Assembly (NCBI RefSeq): GCF_009932335.1 | Contig: NZ_BLJF01000001.1 | Span: 3,472,001 to 3,536,000, forward strand | Direction of reading: 5' to 3' | Source: Pseudomonas asiatica | GTDB lineage: Bacteria > Pseudomonadota > Gammaproteobacteria > Pseudomonadales > Pseudomonadaceae | DNA length: 64,000 bases | Part shown: positions 29,117-55,687 of the stretch, one piece after another | Position numbering within the stretch: position 1 is the first letter of the stretch | How the letters are laid out: each line of letters begins with the position of its first letter | Notes under the pieces: generated by a model | Databases searched by the model: none | Seen by the model: only the letters and a program-made list of their open reading frames with translations | What the model was told of the DNA's origin: nothing | Translations under genes and position numbers: made by a program

Positions 29117-32100
29117 TCAACCCATGACCGGCTCCGCCACCAGCCTGGCCGCGAGCCCCTCGATCACTTCCCGATGCTTGAGGATGTCATAGTGACCCGC
29201 TGCAACCGCGTGGTTCTCACCGCTCCCGTGAACCGCGAAGCGTTGGCCATGGTCACCTGCCCACCAGCACAAGGCAGCGGCGCGGGTTGCCGGCAATGCC
29301 GGCAACCGTTCCGACAACGCCTTGAGCCGCATCGCCACGGCAAAGGTGTGGGCCAGTTCAGCGCTTTCGACACTGGCGAAGGCCGACGCTACCTGCAGCC
29401 CCGAGCGTGCCTCTTCGATCAGCCGCTCAAGCAGCGGCACACCACTGCCCGCCGCAACCGCAGGCAGTACCAACTGCTCTTTTGCCAGCCCCAGCAGCAC
29501 ACTCAGGAAGCTGCCAAGGTCGGCACTCCAGTCCGCTGCCGGCGTCGCCGGCGCACCGGTTGGGATAAAACTGTCGACCAGGCCAAGCAACCATACTTGC
29601 TGGCCCTGGGCTTCCAGCTCCTGGGCCACCAGCACCGCCAGCGTGCCACCCAGCGACCAGCCGGCAAGCTGGTATGGCCCTTCGGGCTGCTTCTGGCGAA
29701 TGTACTGGGCATAGTCGATCGCCATGGCCTGCAACGAATCATCCTGCCAGTTGCGATCGAGCAGCATGCGGCATTGCACGCCGTAGACGCTGCAATGCCC
29801 TTCCAGCCGGCGCGCCAGCGGCTCGTAGTCGAACACCGTGCCAAAGCCTGCATGCAGGCAGAACAGAGGCTTGGCCCCGGTTACCCGGCTGTTGAGCAGC
29901 AGCAGCGGATCAAGGGCGACGTCGCCATCGGTATAGCCGGAAAGCTCGCCAATGGTTGGCCTGGCAATGACATCGCGCAGTTTCAGCTCGATCGACAGGT
30001 CGGGCCGTGCTCGTACCTTCGACAGCATCTTCAGCACGCGCAGCGAATCGCCCCCCAACTCGAAGAAGTTGTCATCGACACCAACTTCATCCACCTCCAG
30101 CACTTCCCGCCAGATGGCCGCCAGCGCCTTCTCCGTGTCATCGCGCGGAGCCACCCGCACCGGGCGCCCGGCCAACTCCGGGGCCGGCAGCGCATTGCGA
30201 TCGATCTTGCCATTGGGCGTGAGTGGAAACGCCGGCAGCAATACCCACTGGGTCGGCACCATGTAGTCCGGCAGGTCGGCACGCAAGGCGTCACGCAATG
30301 GCGTAGCGGAAGTCACCCCATTGCCGGTGACCAGATACGCCACCAATTGCTTGCCGGTAGCGCCCTCCCTGGCCACCACCACAGCATCCCGCACATCCGC
30401 CAGATTACGCAGCCGTGCTTCGACTTCCCCAGGTTCGATACGGAAACCGCGAACCTTCAACTGGTTGTCCAGGCGGCCGATGAAATCGATCACGCCATCC
30501 GCACGACGACGCACCCGGTCACCGGTGCGGTACAGCCGCCCGCCCTGGGCAAACGGGTCGGCGACAAAGCGCTCGGCGGTCAGGGACGGACGCTGGTGAT
30601 ACCCGCGCGCCACACCCTCGCCACCAATGTAGAGCTCCCCGGCCACGCCATCGGGCACCGGGTTCAGGCCCTGGTCCAGCACATGCAGCGTGCGCTGGCC
30701 AACCCGCTCACCGATCGGCGCATACACCGCCTGGCATGACTGCTGTGCCGATACTTTCCACAACAGGGGGGTCACGACCGTTTCGGTAGGCCCGTAGCCA
30801 TTGGTCAGGAACTGCGGGCGCAAGGTCCGCTTGACCAGTTCGAACAGTGCATCGGGCACCGCGTCACCGCCAAAGCAATAGATGCGCACCGGCGGTGCGG
30901 CTTCCTGCCGGGTTTGCGCGAACTCGGCCAGTTGCTGCAGATACGCCGGTGGGAAGCAGGCAATGTCGATGCGCTCGGCATGCAGTACCTGCCAGGTTTG
31001 CTCGGCAGTCCACAGCTGGCTACCGCGCACCACCAGGCAGCCGCCTGACGACAAGGTCGACAGCCAACGCTCCTGGGCACCGTCGAAAGCGAACGACATG
31101 AACAACAGCTCGCGAGTGCTTTCATCCATTTCGTAAAGGCGGGCGATTGCCTGGCAGTGCATGCCGATCTGCCCGTGACTGACCGCCACGCCCTTGGGCT
31201 TGCCGGTGGAACCAGAGGTATAGATCAGGTACGCCAGGTTGGTGTCGTGCACCATCACCTGAGGGGCATCGGACGGCAAGCTGGCGATAGCCAGAAGGTC
31301 CAGCTCCACGCAGTGCTCCACCCCGGCAAAACGCTGGCGCAAGCCGCTGCTGGTCACCAGCAGGTGCATGGCCGAATCCTCGACAATCCACTGCAAGCGA
31401 TCCTGCGGGTAGTCGATATCCAGCGGCACATAGGCGGCGCCGGTTTTCATCACCGCCAGGAATGCCACGATCACCTCCACCGAGCGTTCCAGGGCGATGC
31501 CGACCGTAACCTCCGGGCGCGCCCCCAAGGCAATCAGGTGGTGTGCCAGGCGGTTGGCACGCTCATCCAGTTGGGCATAGCTCAACTGTCGCTCGCCACA
31601 GGCCACCGCAATTGCCTCTGGCCGCGCCTGGGCATGCCTGGCAATCAGCTCGGCCAGCCTTGGCATGGCCTGCTCGCATGGCTGCAAGCCGTTGCGAGCC
31701 TGGGCCTGCTGCGCTTGCGCCGGGGTCAGCATGTCCAGGCTGCCCACGGTGGCGTGAGGGTTGTCGAGCATGCCCTCGAGCAGCCGTTCGAAACTGCCAC
31801 GAATGCTGTCGGTGGCTTGCTCCGTGAAGCGGTTGCGCAAGTAGAGGAACTCGACAGAGAGCGTCTCGCCCAGATGCACCGCCAGGTCCATGGCGTAGTT
31901 GGTCACGTCGCGGTTGCTCACCTCACCGAACTGCAGCGAGCCACCACCACCTTCCTGCAGGCGCTCGTCCACCGGGTAGTTCTCGAACACCACGATGCTG
32001 TCGAACAACGCTTGCCCTGCCTGCCCTGCCCAGCGTTGCACATCGGCCAAGGCTGCATGTTCGTGGTCGCGCAGTTCCAGGTTGCAGGCCTGCAGTTGCT

Positions 32101-35100
32101 GCAGCCAGTCGACAATCCGCTGCTGCGGTTGGGGCGTCTGCACCACCGGCAAGGTGTTGATGAACAAACCCAGCATTTCGTCGGCACCGGGCAAGCCGGC
32201 TGGCCGGCCCGCCACGGTGGCGCCGAAGCACACCGTGGCTTGCCCGGTATAGCGCTGAAGCAGCAGCAGCCAGGTCGCTTGGATCAAGGTGTTTGGGGTG
32301 ATGCGCAAGCGCTGGGCCTGCTCGCGCAGTTGCCGGGTACGCGAGGCATCCCAACGCAGGTACAGCGCGGCGTGCCCCTGCAGGTCTGCCGCGGGGCGAG
32401 CCGCCAGGCTGTCCGCCAGCCAGGTGGGGCTTTCCAGCTCTTGCAGCTTGCCGCGCCAGAACTGCTCCAGCGCCGCCTTGGGCTGCCCGGCAAGCCAGCG
32501 GATGTAATCGCCAAACCGCCCTGCCGGCGCTCGCGCAGGGTGGCCATGGTAAGTCTGCAACACCTCGCCAAGCAGCCGCGAGGTACTCCAGCCGTCCATC
32601 AGTATGTGATGACGGGTCCACAGCAGGTGCAAACGTTCGTCGTCCAGCCGCACCAGGGTCAGGCGCATCAACGGTGCGACACTCAGGTCCAGGCCTTGTG
32701 CGGCATCGGCCTCGGCCAGCGCCTGCAGCATCTGCGCACTTACCAGACGATCGCGCCAGTCATGCACGACCACCGGCAATTCGACCTTGCGGTAGACAAG
32801 CTGCAAAGGTTCGGCCAAGTGGGGCGCCGACCAGAAGGCACTGCGCAGGATATCGTGGCAGTCGATCACCTGCTGCCAGGCTGCCACGAACCGTTCGATT
32901 TCCAGGCCTTTGACTTCCACCGAAGTCTGGTTTATGTAAAGCGCGCCTTCAGGCCCCTGCAGCGAATGGAACAGCATGCCCTGCTGCATCGGCGACAGCG
33001 GGTAGATATCGGCAACCTGCCGTGCAACTGCCGGCAGCTCATCCAGCTGTTGTTGGCGCAGCGCGGCCAGTGGGAAGTCCGAAGGCGTAACACCACGGTT
33101 GCCCGGCTCGCAGCAATGAGCGATCAGCGCGCCAAGCTCTGCGGCATAGTCATCTGCCAACTTTTGCATGACCGCTGTGTCGTAGCGCTGCGCACTGAAG
33201 GTCCAGCCAAGTTTCAGCTCGCCGCCGTATACCTGGCCGTTCAGGGCGATCTGGCTATCGAGTGGCGCATCGGCTGGTTTGGCCGCACCGCCGTATTCGC
33301 GCGCGGGTGCGAACAAGCCCGACTGCTCGTCGAAGCTACCGTCGAACTGCCCGAGGTAGTTGAACACGATCTCGCCCTGAGGCAACGCAGCCAGGGCCTC
33401 ACGCGCACCAGCCGGCCCCATGTACTTCAGCGCGCCATAGCCAAGGCCTTTGTTCGGCACAGCCCGCAGCTGCTCCTTGACCGCCTTGATCGATTCGGCG
33501 ATCCCGCCCAGCGGGCTCAGCTTCACTGGGTACATGCTGGTGAACCAGCCCACCGTGCGGCTCAGGTCAATGTCATCGAACAGGTCTTCCCGCCCATGGC
33601 CTTCCAGCCTGACCAGCACCTCCGGCCGCTCGGTCCAGCGGGCGATCACCCGAGCCAGGGCTGTCAGCAACAGGTCATTGATCTGCGTGCGATAGGCCGC
33701 AGGGGCATCGTGCAACAACTGCCAGGTGGCTTCGCGGCCCAGCCTCGTACTGACCGACGCAGCGTGCTGCTGCTGGTTGCCGCCCAGCGCATTGGCGCAC
33801 GGCAGGTGGTCGCTGGTGCCTTGCAACTGCGCTTGCCAGTAGGCAAGTTCCGCTTGCAGCGCCTCGCTCTGGGCATAGGCCTGCAGGTGCTGCGCCCAGG
33901 TCTTGTAGGCGCTGGTCTTGGCTGGCAATTGCAGCGGCTGTCGGTTGCCCAGGGCCTGATAGGCCTGTTGCAGGTCCTCCAGCAACAGGCGCCACGACAC
34001 GCCATCTACCGCCAGGTGATGAATGACCAGCAGCAGACGCTGGCTGCCATCGGGCAGGCTGGCCAGCAGCGCACGGACCAGCAAGCCTTGCTGCAGGTTC
34101 AGGCTGCGTTGGGCCTGGTCAGCAAGTGCGGCCAACGCCTCCTCGTCCGCGCACGCATGCTCCCAGAGTATCCGCGCCTGCCGCTGTGGCTTGTACTCGG
34201 CTTGCCAGACCCCCTCCTGCTGCTCGAAGCCCAGGCGCAGTGCATCATGATGGGCGACCAGTGCCAGCAACGCATCGTGCAGGCGGTCCGCTTGCAGGGG
34301 TTCGCTGGGTGTCAGCAGAATCGACTGGTTCCAATGCCCACGCTCGCCAATGTCGGCCTCGAAGAACCATTGCTGAATCGGTGTCAGCGGTGTGCTGCCC
34401 GTGATCGGCCCTTGCTCGCCAATACCTTCGACAACACGCCGCGCCACCGTGGCCAGGCCTTGTACGGTCTGATGCTGGAACAGTTGCTTGGGGGTGAACT
34501 GCACGCCGGCCTGGCGGGCCTTGCCCACGACCTGCAGGGAAACGATGGAATCGCCACCCAGTTCAAAGAAGTTGTCGTCCAGGCCTACGCGCTCCAGTTT
34601 CAGCACATCGGCCCAGATCGCCGCGATCTGTTGTTCCAGTTCGCTCTGCGGGGCCACATATGCCGCTTGCAGCAGGCTGGCGTCCGGTTGCGGCAATGCA
34701 CGGCGGTCCAGCTTGCCGTTGGCGGTCAACGGCAGCCTGGCCAGGAACAGCAGGTGGGCCGGCACCATGTAGTCCGGCAAGCTCGCCTTCAGCGCAGTGC
34801 GCAGCACATCCCGCTCGGCAGCCTGGGCCTCGGTGCTGGCCATCACGACCGCATCGGCAGGCACCACATAACCCACCAGCTGCTTGCCGCCCGGGCCGTC
34901 CTGGGCCAGGACCACGCCCTGGGCCACGCTGGCCTGCGCCTGCAGCCGCGCCTCGATCTCGCCCAGTTCGATGCGAAAACCTCGAATCTTCACCTGATGG
35001 TCGATCCGCCCCAGGTACTCCACCGTCCCCGCGCCGCCGTAGCGGGCCAGGTCGCCCGAGCGGTACAGGCGGCCACCCTGGCTGTCGAACGGGTTGGGCA

Positions 35101-37741
35101 CGAAGCGCTCGGCGGTCAGCCCCGGGCGCCCGTGATACCCCCGTGCCAGGCCGGCCTGGCCGATCACCAGTTCGCCGTGGCTGCCCGGGGCCACCGGGTT
35201 CAGTGCGGCATCCAGCAGGTACCACGACAGGTCCGGGATCACCTCGCCGATCGGGCTGCTCGCGCCCTTGGCCAAATCGGCCTGGGTGATCGGCCGGTAG
35301 GTCACATGCACCGTGGTTTCGGTGATGCCGTACATGTTGATCAGCCGTGGCTGCCGGTCGCCGAACACCTCGAACCAGGGCTCGAGGCTGCCCACGTCCA
35401 GCGCTTCGCCGCCGAACACCACATGCCGCAGGGCCAGGCCCTGCCCCTGCCCCTGCCGCGCTGCCGCGCAGGCAACCGGGATCAATTGGCGGAACGCCGA
35501 CGGCGTCTGGTTCAGCACCGTCACCTGCTCACGCTGCAGCAGCGCATGGAAGTCCTCGGTGGAGCGCGCCACGTCCTTGGCCACCATCACCGCCCGGCCG
35601 CCATACAACAGCGCGCCGAACAGCTCCCATACCGAGAAGTCGAAGGCGTAGGAGTGGAACACCGTCCACACGTCACTGGCATCGAAACGGAACCAGTCCT
35701 GGGTCGTCGCGAACAACCGGACCACGTTCTGGTGCGGCAGCAGCGTACCCTTGGGCTTGCCGGTGGAGCCGGAGGTGTAGATCACGTAGGCCAGGTTCTG
35801 CGGGGCTACTTCGATATTCGGGTTGGCATCGCTGTAGCCGGTCAGGTCTTCGACATCCAGATCCAGGCTGTGCAGGCCAACCGGGATCGGCAGGGCTTTG
35901 CGCAGGTGCGACTGGGTCAGCAGCAAGGCGATGCCACTGTCGGCAAACATGTAGCTGAGGCGGTCTTCCGGGTACTCCGGGTCCAGCGGCACATAGGCAC
36001 CACCGGCCTTGAGAATGCCCAGCAGTCCGACCACCATGTCCAGGCTGCGCTCCATGGCGATGCCTACCAGCACATCAGGGCCAACGCCGCGCTCGATCAG
36101 CTTGTGCGCCAGCTGGTTGGCCCGGCGGTTCAGTTCGCCATAGCTCAGGGTCTGCTCGCCGAAGGTGACTGCCGGGGCTTCGGGGGCGGCGACCACTTGG
36201 GCCTCGATCAGCTCATGAATGGTTCGCTCATCCGGGAAGGCGACGGTGTTGCGGTTCCAGTCACGCAGCACGGCCTGCTGCTCGTCCTCGCCCAGCAATG
36301 GCAGCTCACTGATGCGTTGCCCGGGCTGGCGCACGATAGCTTCCAGCAGGTTGAGCCAATGCCGCGCCATGCGCTCGATGGTGCTGGCGTCGAACAGGTC
36401 GGTGGCGTACGTCAACGAAGCCCCGATGCCCTTTTCATGCTCGGAGGTGTCCAAAGCCAGGTCGAACTTGGCGGTGTGGTTGTCCCAGGCCAACTCCTCC
36501 ATCTCCAGCCCCGCTATACGTCGGGGCTCGCCCTTGGCCTGGGTCTGATGGTTGTACAACACCTGGAACAGCGGATTGTGGCTCAGGTTGCGCTCCGGTT
36601 GCAGCGCATCGACCAGCTGTTCGAACGGCAGGTCCTGATGGGCCTGGGCGCCCAGGGCACGTTGCCTGACCTGTTGCAGCAGCTCGCTGAACGTCAGCTG
36701 CACATCGAACTCGGCCCGCAGCACCTGGGTGTTGACGAAGAAGCCGATCAGGCGCTCGGTCTCGACCCGGTTGCGGTTGGCAATCGGTACCCCAACGCGG
36801 ATATCAGCCTGGCCCGAGTAGCGATGCAGCAGGGTCTGGAAGCTGGCCAGCAGCAGCATGAACGGCGTCACGCCCTGCTGCTGGGCAACCCTTTTCAGGT
36901 TGTTGGCCAGCCCATCGCCCAGCACGATCGGCAACCGTGCCCCTCTGTGGCTCGGCATGGCCGGGCGCGGATGGTCCAGCGGCAGCTCCAGCACCGGTTG
37001 CTCATCACCCAATTGTTCGGTCCAGTAGGCCAGCTGCCGCGCCTGCTCGCCGGCTTCCATCCAGCTACGCTGCCAAATGGCATAGTCGGCATACTGGATC
37101 GGCAGGGCCGGCAGTTGCGTTACCTGGCCCTGGCTGAAACCTTGATAGAACTGCACCAGCTCATTGACCATCACTGGCATCGACCAGCCGTCGGCGACGA
37201 TATGGTGCAGGGTCAGCACCAGCACGTGCTGGTCCGCCGCCAGGCGCAGCAACCGGGCCCGCAGCAGCGGCCCCTGCTCCAGGTCGAACGGTTGCCCTGC
37301 CTCGGTCTCGACCCAGGCCCGCACAGCGGCCTCGTCGGCGTTTGCCTGCTCTTCGATGACCAGCTCGAACGGCAGCTGGCCATGAATGACCTGCACCGCC
37401 TGCTCACCGTCGCGACGGAACGTGGTACGCAGCGTTTCATGTCGCTCGATCAAGGCCGCGAAGGCCAGTTGCAGAGCTGTGGTATCCAGATTCCCCTTGA
37501 ATTTCAAGGCAGCCGGGATGTTGTAGGTGGCACTGGCAGGCTCCCATTGCCACAGGAACCACTGCCGTTGCTGGGCGTATGAAAGCGCCGGCAACGGATG
37601 CTCACCGCGCACCTCGGGGATCGGCAACTGGGCCAGGCTCATGCCCTTCGCCGCCAGTTTCTCGAGGAAGAGTTTGCGCTGTGGCAGCGGCAGGCCGATG
37701 AAGCGCTGCACCAGGGCCATGTTTCTGTTATCCGTTTGCAT
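29117..37741 (-). CDS. Pyoverdine-type NRPS, terminal subunit (C-A-T-E-C-A-T-TE)
   Basis: 2874 residues, fourth and last gene of the operon. C about 45-485 (HHIVADGWS); A about 500-1010, pocket residues read as D-F-W-N-V-G-M-V-H-K, the Thr code; T about 1030-1095 (GGDSIVS); E about 1105-1550 (HHLAVDGVSWR, EGHGRED, VGWFTS); C about 1560-2000 (HHILMDGWS); A about 2020-2515 with D-G-E-C-C-G-G-V-T-K, whose acidic 239 suits hydroxyornithine; T about 2530-2600; thioesterase about 2620-2874 (GWSLGG, His in GHYDIL). It should add D-Thr and a final hydroxyornithine and release the peptide. ATG 37741 follows the previous stop after one base (TGAAATG) with GAGG upstream. It corresponds to the PvdD role; letters are not transferable. 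Confidence 0.9.
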   Translation of the reverse strand: MQTDNRNMALVQRFIGLPLPQRKLFLEKLAAKGMSLAQLPIPEVRGEHPLPALSYAQQRQWFLWQWEPASATYNIPAALKFKGNLDTTALQLAFAALIERHETLRTTFRRDGEQAVQVIHGQLPFELVIEEQANADEAAVRAWVETEAGQPFDLEQGPLLRARLLRLAADQHVLVLTLHHIVADGWSMPVMVNELVQFYQGFSQGQVTQLPALPIQYADYAIWQRSWMEAGEQARQLAYWTEQLGDEQPVLELPLDHPRPAMPSHRGARLPIVLGDGLANNLKRVAQQQGVTPFMLLLASFQTLLHRYSGQADIRVGVPIANRNRVETERLIGFFVNTQVLRAEFDVQLTFSELLQQVRQRALGAQAHQDLPFEQLVDALQPERNLSHNPLFQVLYNHQTQAKGEPRRIAGLEMEELAWDNHTAKFDLALDTSEHEKGIGASLTYATDLFDASTIERMARHWLNLLEAIVRQPGQRISELPLLGEDEQQAVLRDWNRNTVAFPDERTIHELIEAQVVAAPEAPAVTFGEQTLSYGELNRRANQLAHKLIERGVGPDVLVGIAMERSLDMVVGLLGILKAGGAYVPLDPEYPEDRLSYMFADSGIALLLTQSHLRKALPIPVGLHSLDLDVEDLTGYSDANPNIEVAPQNLAYVIYTSGSTGKPKGTLLPHQNVVRLFATTQDWFRFDASDVWTVFHSYAFDFSVWELFGALLYGGRAVMVAKDVARSTEDFHALLQREQVTVLNQTPSAFRQLIPVACAAARQGQGQGLALRHVVFGGEALDVGSLEPWFEVFGDRQPRLINMYGITETTVHVTYRPITQADLAKGASSPIGEVIPDLSWYLLDAALNPVAPGSHGELVIGQAGLARGYHGRPGLTAERFVPNPFDSQGGRLYRSGDLARYGGAGTVEYLGRIDHQVKIRGFRIELGEIEARLQAQASVAQGVVLAQDGPGGKQLVGYVVPADAVVMASTEAQAAERDVLRTALKASLPDYMVPAHLLFLARLPLTANGKLDRRALPQPDASLLQAAYVAPQSELEQQIAAIWADVLKLERVGLDDNFFELGGDSIVSLQVVGKARQAGVQFTPKQLFQHQTVQGLATVARRVVEGIGEQGPITGSTPLTPIQQWFFEADIGERGHWNQSILLTPSEPLQADRLHDALLALVAHHDALRLGFEQQEGVWQAEYKPQRQARILWEHACADEEALAALADQAQRSLNLQQGLLVRALLASLPDGSQRLLLVIHHLAVDGVSWRLLLEDLQQAYQALGNRQPLQLPAKTSAYKTWAQHLQAYAQSEALQAELAYWQAQLQGTSDHLPCANALGGNQQQHAASVSTRLGREATWQLLHDAPAAYRTQINDLLLTALARVIARWTERPEVLVRLEGHGREDLFDDIDLSRTVGWFTSMYPVKLSPLGGIAESIKAVKEQLRAVPNKGLGYGALKYMGPAGAREALAALPQGEIVFNYLGQFDGSFDEQSGLFAPAREYGGAAKPADAPLDSQIALNGQVYGGELKLGWTFSAQRYDTAVMQKLADDYAAELGALIAHCCEPGNRGVTPSDFPLAALRQQQLDELPAVARQVADIYPLSPMQQGMLFHSLQGPEGALYINQTSVEVKGLEIERFVAAWQQVIDCHDILRSAFWSAPHLAEPLQLVYRKVELPVVVHDWRDRLVSAQMLQALAEADAAQGLDLSVAPLMRLTLVRLDDERLHLLWTRHHILMDGWSTSRLLGEVLQTYHGHPARAPAGRFGDYIRWLAGQPKAALEQFWRGKLQELESPTWLADSLAARPAADLQGHAALYLRWDASRTRQLREQAQRLRITPNTLIQATWLLLLQRYTGQATVCFGATVAGRPAGLPGADEMLGLFINTLPVVQTPQPQQRIVDWLQQLQACNLELRDHEHAALADVQRWAGQAGQALFDSIVVFENYPVDERLQEGGGGSLQFGEVSNRDVTNYAMDLAVHLGETLSVEFLYLRNRFTEQATDSIRGSFERLLEGMLDNPHATVGSLDMLTPAQAQQAQARNGLQPCEQAMPRLAELIARHAQARPEAIAVACGERQLSYAQLDERANRLAHHLIALGARPEVTVGIALERSVEVIVAFLAVMKTGAAYVPLDIDYPQDRLQWIVEDSAMHLLVTSSGLRQRFAGVEHCVELDLLAIASLPSDAPQVMVHDTNLAYLIYTSGSTGKPKGVAVSHGQIGMHCQAIARLYEMDESTRELLFMSFAFDGAQERWLSTLSSGGCLVVRGSQLWTAEQTWQVLHAERIDIACFPPAYLQQLAEFAQTRQEAAPPVRIYCFGGDAVPDALFELVKRTLRPQFLTNGYGPTETVVTPLLWKVSAQQSCQAVYAPIGERVGQRTLHVLDQGLNPVPDGVAGELYIGGEGVARGYHQRPSLTAERFVADPFAQGGRLYRTGDRVRRRADGVIDFIGRLDNQLKVRGFRIEPGEVEARLRNLADVRDAVVVAREGATGKQLVAYLVTGNGVTSATPLRDALRADLPDYMVPTQWVLLPAFPLTPNGKIDRNALPAPELAGRPVRVAPRDDTEKALAAIWREVLEVDEVGVDDNFFELGGDSLRVLKMLSKVRARPDLSIELKLRDVIARPTIGELSGYTDGDVALDPLLLLNSRVTGAKPLFCLHAGFGTVFDYEPLARRLEGHCSVYGVQCRMLLDRNWQDDSLQAMAIDYAQYIRQKQPEGPYQLAGWSLGGTLAVLVAQELEAQGQQVWLLGLVDSFIPTGAPATPAADWSADLGSFLSVLLGLAKEQLVLPAVAAGSGVPLLERLIEEARSGLQVASAFASVESAELAHTFAVAMRLKALSERLPALPATRAAALCWWAGDHGQRFAVHGSGENHAVAAGHYDILKHREVIEGLAARLVAEPVMG
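34600..36240 (-). repeat. Thr-type adenylation segment, copy 3 (last NRPS gene)
   Basis: Nearly identical at DNA level to 37970-39600 and 41170-42800, for example across the stretch from 35281 to 35340 that reads the same at 41861 and 38661. Boundaries are approximate. The neighbouring T domain (GGDS) and E domain differ from those of the other two copies, so the shared unit is the A domain plus flanks. Confidence 0.75.
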
Positions 37742-37742
37742 T

Positions 37743-47468
<9,726 letters not shown>

Positions 47469-47478
47469 AGGGAATCTC

Positions 47479-47532
47479 CTAAGAAATCAGCTCATCAATT
47501 TCCTCCGTAGTTAGACGGTTGAGTGGTGGCAT
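47479..47532 (-). pseudogene. Remnant 3' end of a lost NRPS gene
   Basis: 17 codons and a TAG stop reading MPPLNRLTTEEIDELIS directly before the ribosome site of the third NRPS gene. The ending matches that of the second NRPS protein (LDSLSMEELDELIS). The upstream DNA is repeat sequence and not NRPS-like, so the body of the gene is gone. Confidence 0.65.
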
Positions 47533-47539
47533 GGATTTA
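47515..47539 (-). promoter_or_regulatory. Possible PvdS iron-starvation box before third NRPS gene
   Basis: TAAAT, 17 bases, CGT. The spacer is one base longer than the perfect box, but the distance to the GTG start (47 bases) equals that at pvdO. It overlaps the NRPS remnant, so it may be chance. Confidence 0.4.
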
Positions 47540-47673
47540 GATGGAAATTCGGTGGAGGCAGCGCCCGGTGCAGGTACAGCGTGACCCTGAAACCTGCACC
47601 GAACCCACTTCCCATGGCACAGCACATAAATAATTGGCAGGGCCCCTGTGGGACCCGGAAACCTGCGCCATAC

Positions 47674-47761
47674 CTGTGGGAGCGGGCGCGCCCGCGAACA
47701 CCGGCGCAGCCGGTGCCATCCACCGCGTCGCCTGCTTCGCGGGCATGCCCACTCCCACAGG
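47674..47761. repeat. Palindromic repeat between NRPS genes
   Basis: CCTGTGGGAGCGGGCGCGCC with the inverted copy GGGCATGCCCACTCCCACAG. It occupies much of the 364-base spacer between the second and third NRPS genes; another half-element (CCCCTGTGGGACCC) lies at 47643. No gene is supported in 47533-47832. Confidence 0.75.
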
Positions 47762-47832
47762 GACCCCACCAGCTGAAGGAATGCCTCATATCTATGGGAA
47801 AGGGTTTACCCACATGCACAGATCACATCAGG

Positions 47833-55686
<7,854 letters not shown>

Positions 55687-55687
55687 G

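Noticed and set aside
31157..37582. Plus-strand open frame of over 2100 codons opposite the last NRPS gene, with similar ones at 51064-55701, 56441-60016, 39477-42506 and 44775-46466
   Set aside because: High-GC antisense shadows: no start signals, no recognisable domains, compositions rich in Gln/Arg/His, and they mirror true NRPS codons.
47511..47820. Short open frames in the spacer between the second and third NRPS genes
   Set aside because: They translate palindromic repeat DNA (CGSGHAREAG-like strings) seen at other intergenic sites; only the last 17 codons before the stop at 47479 look NRPS-derived.
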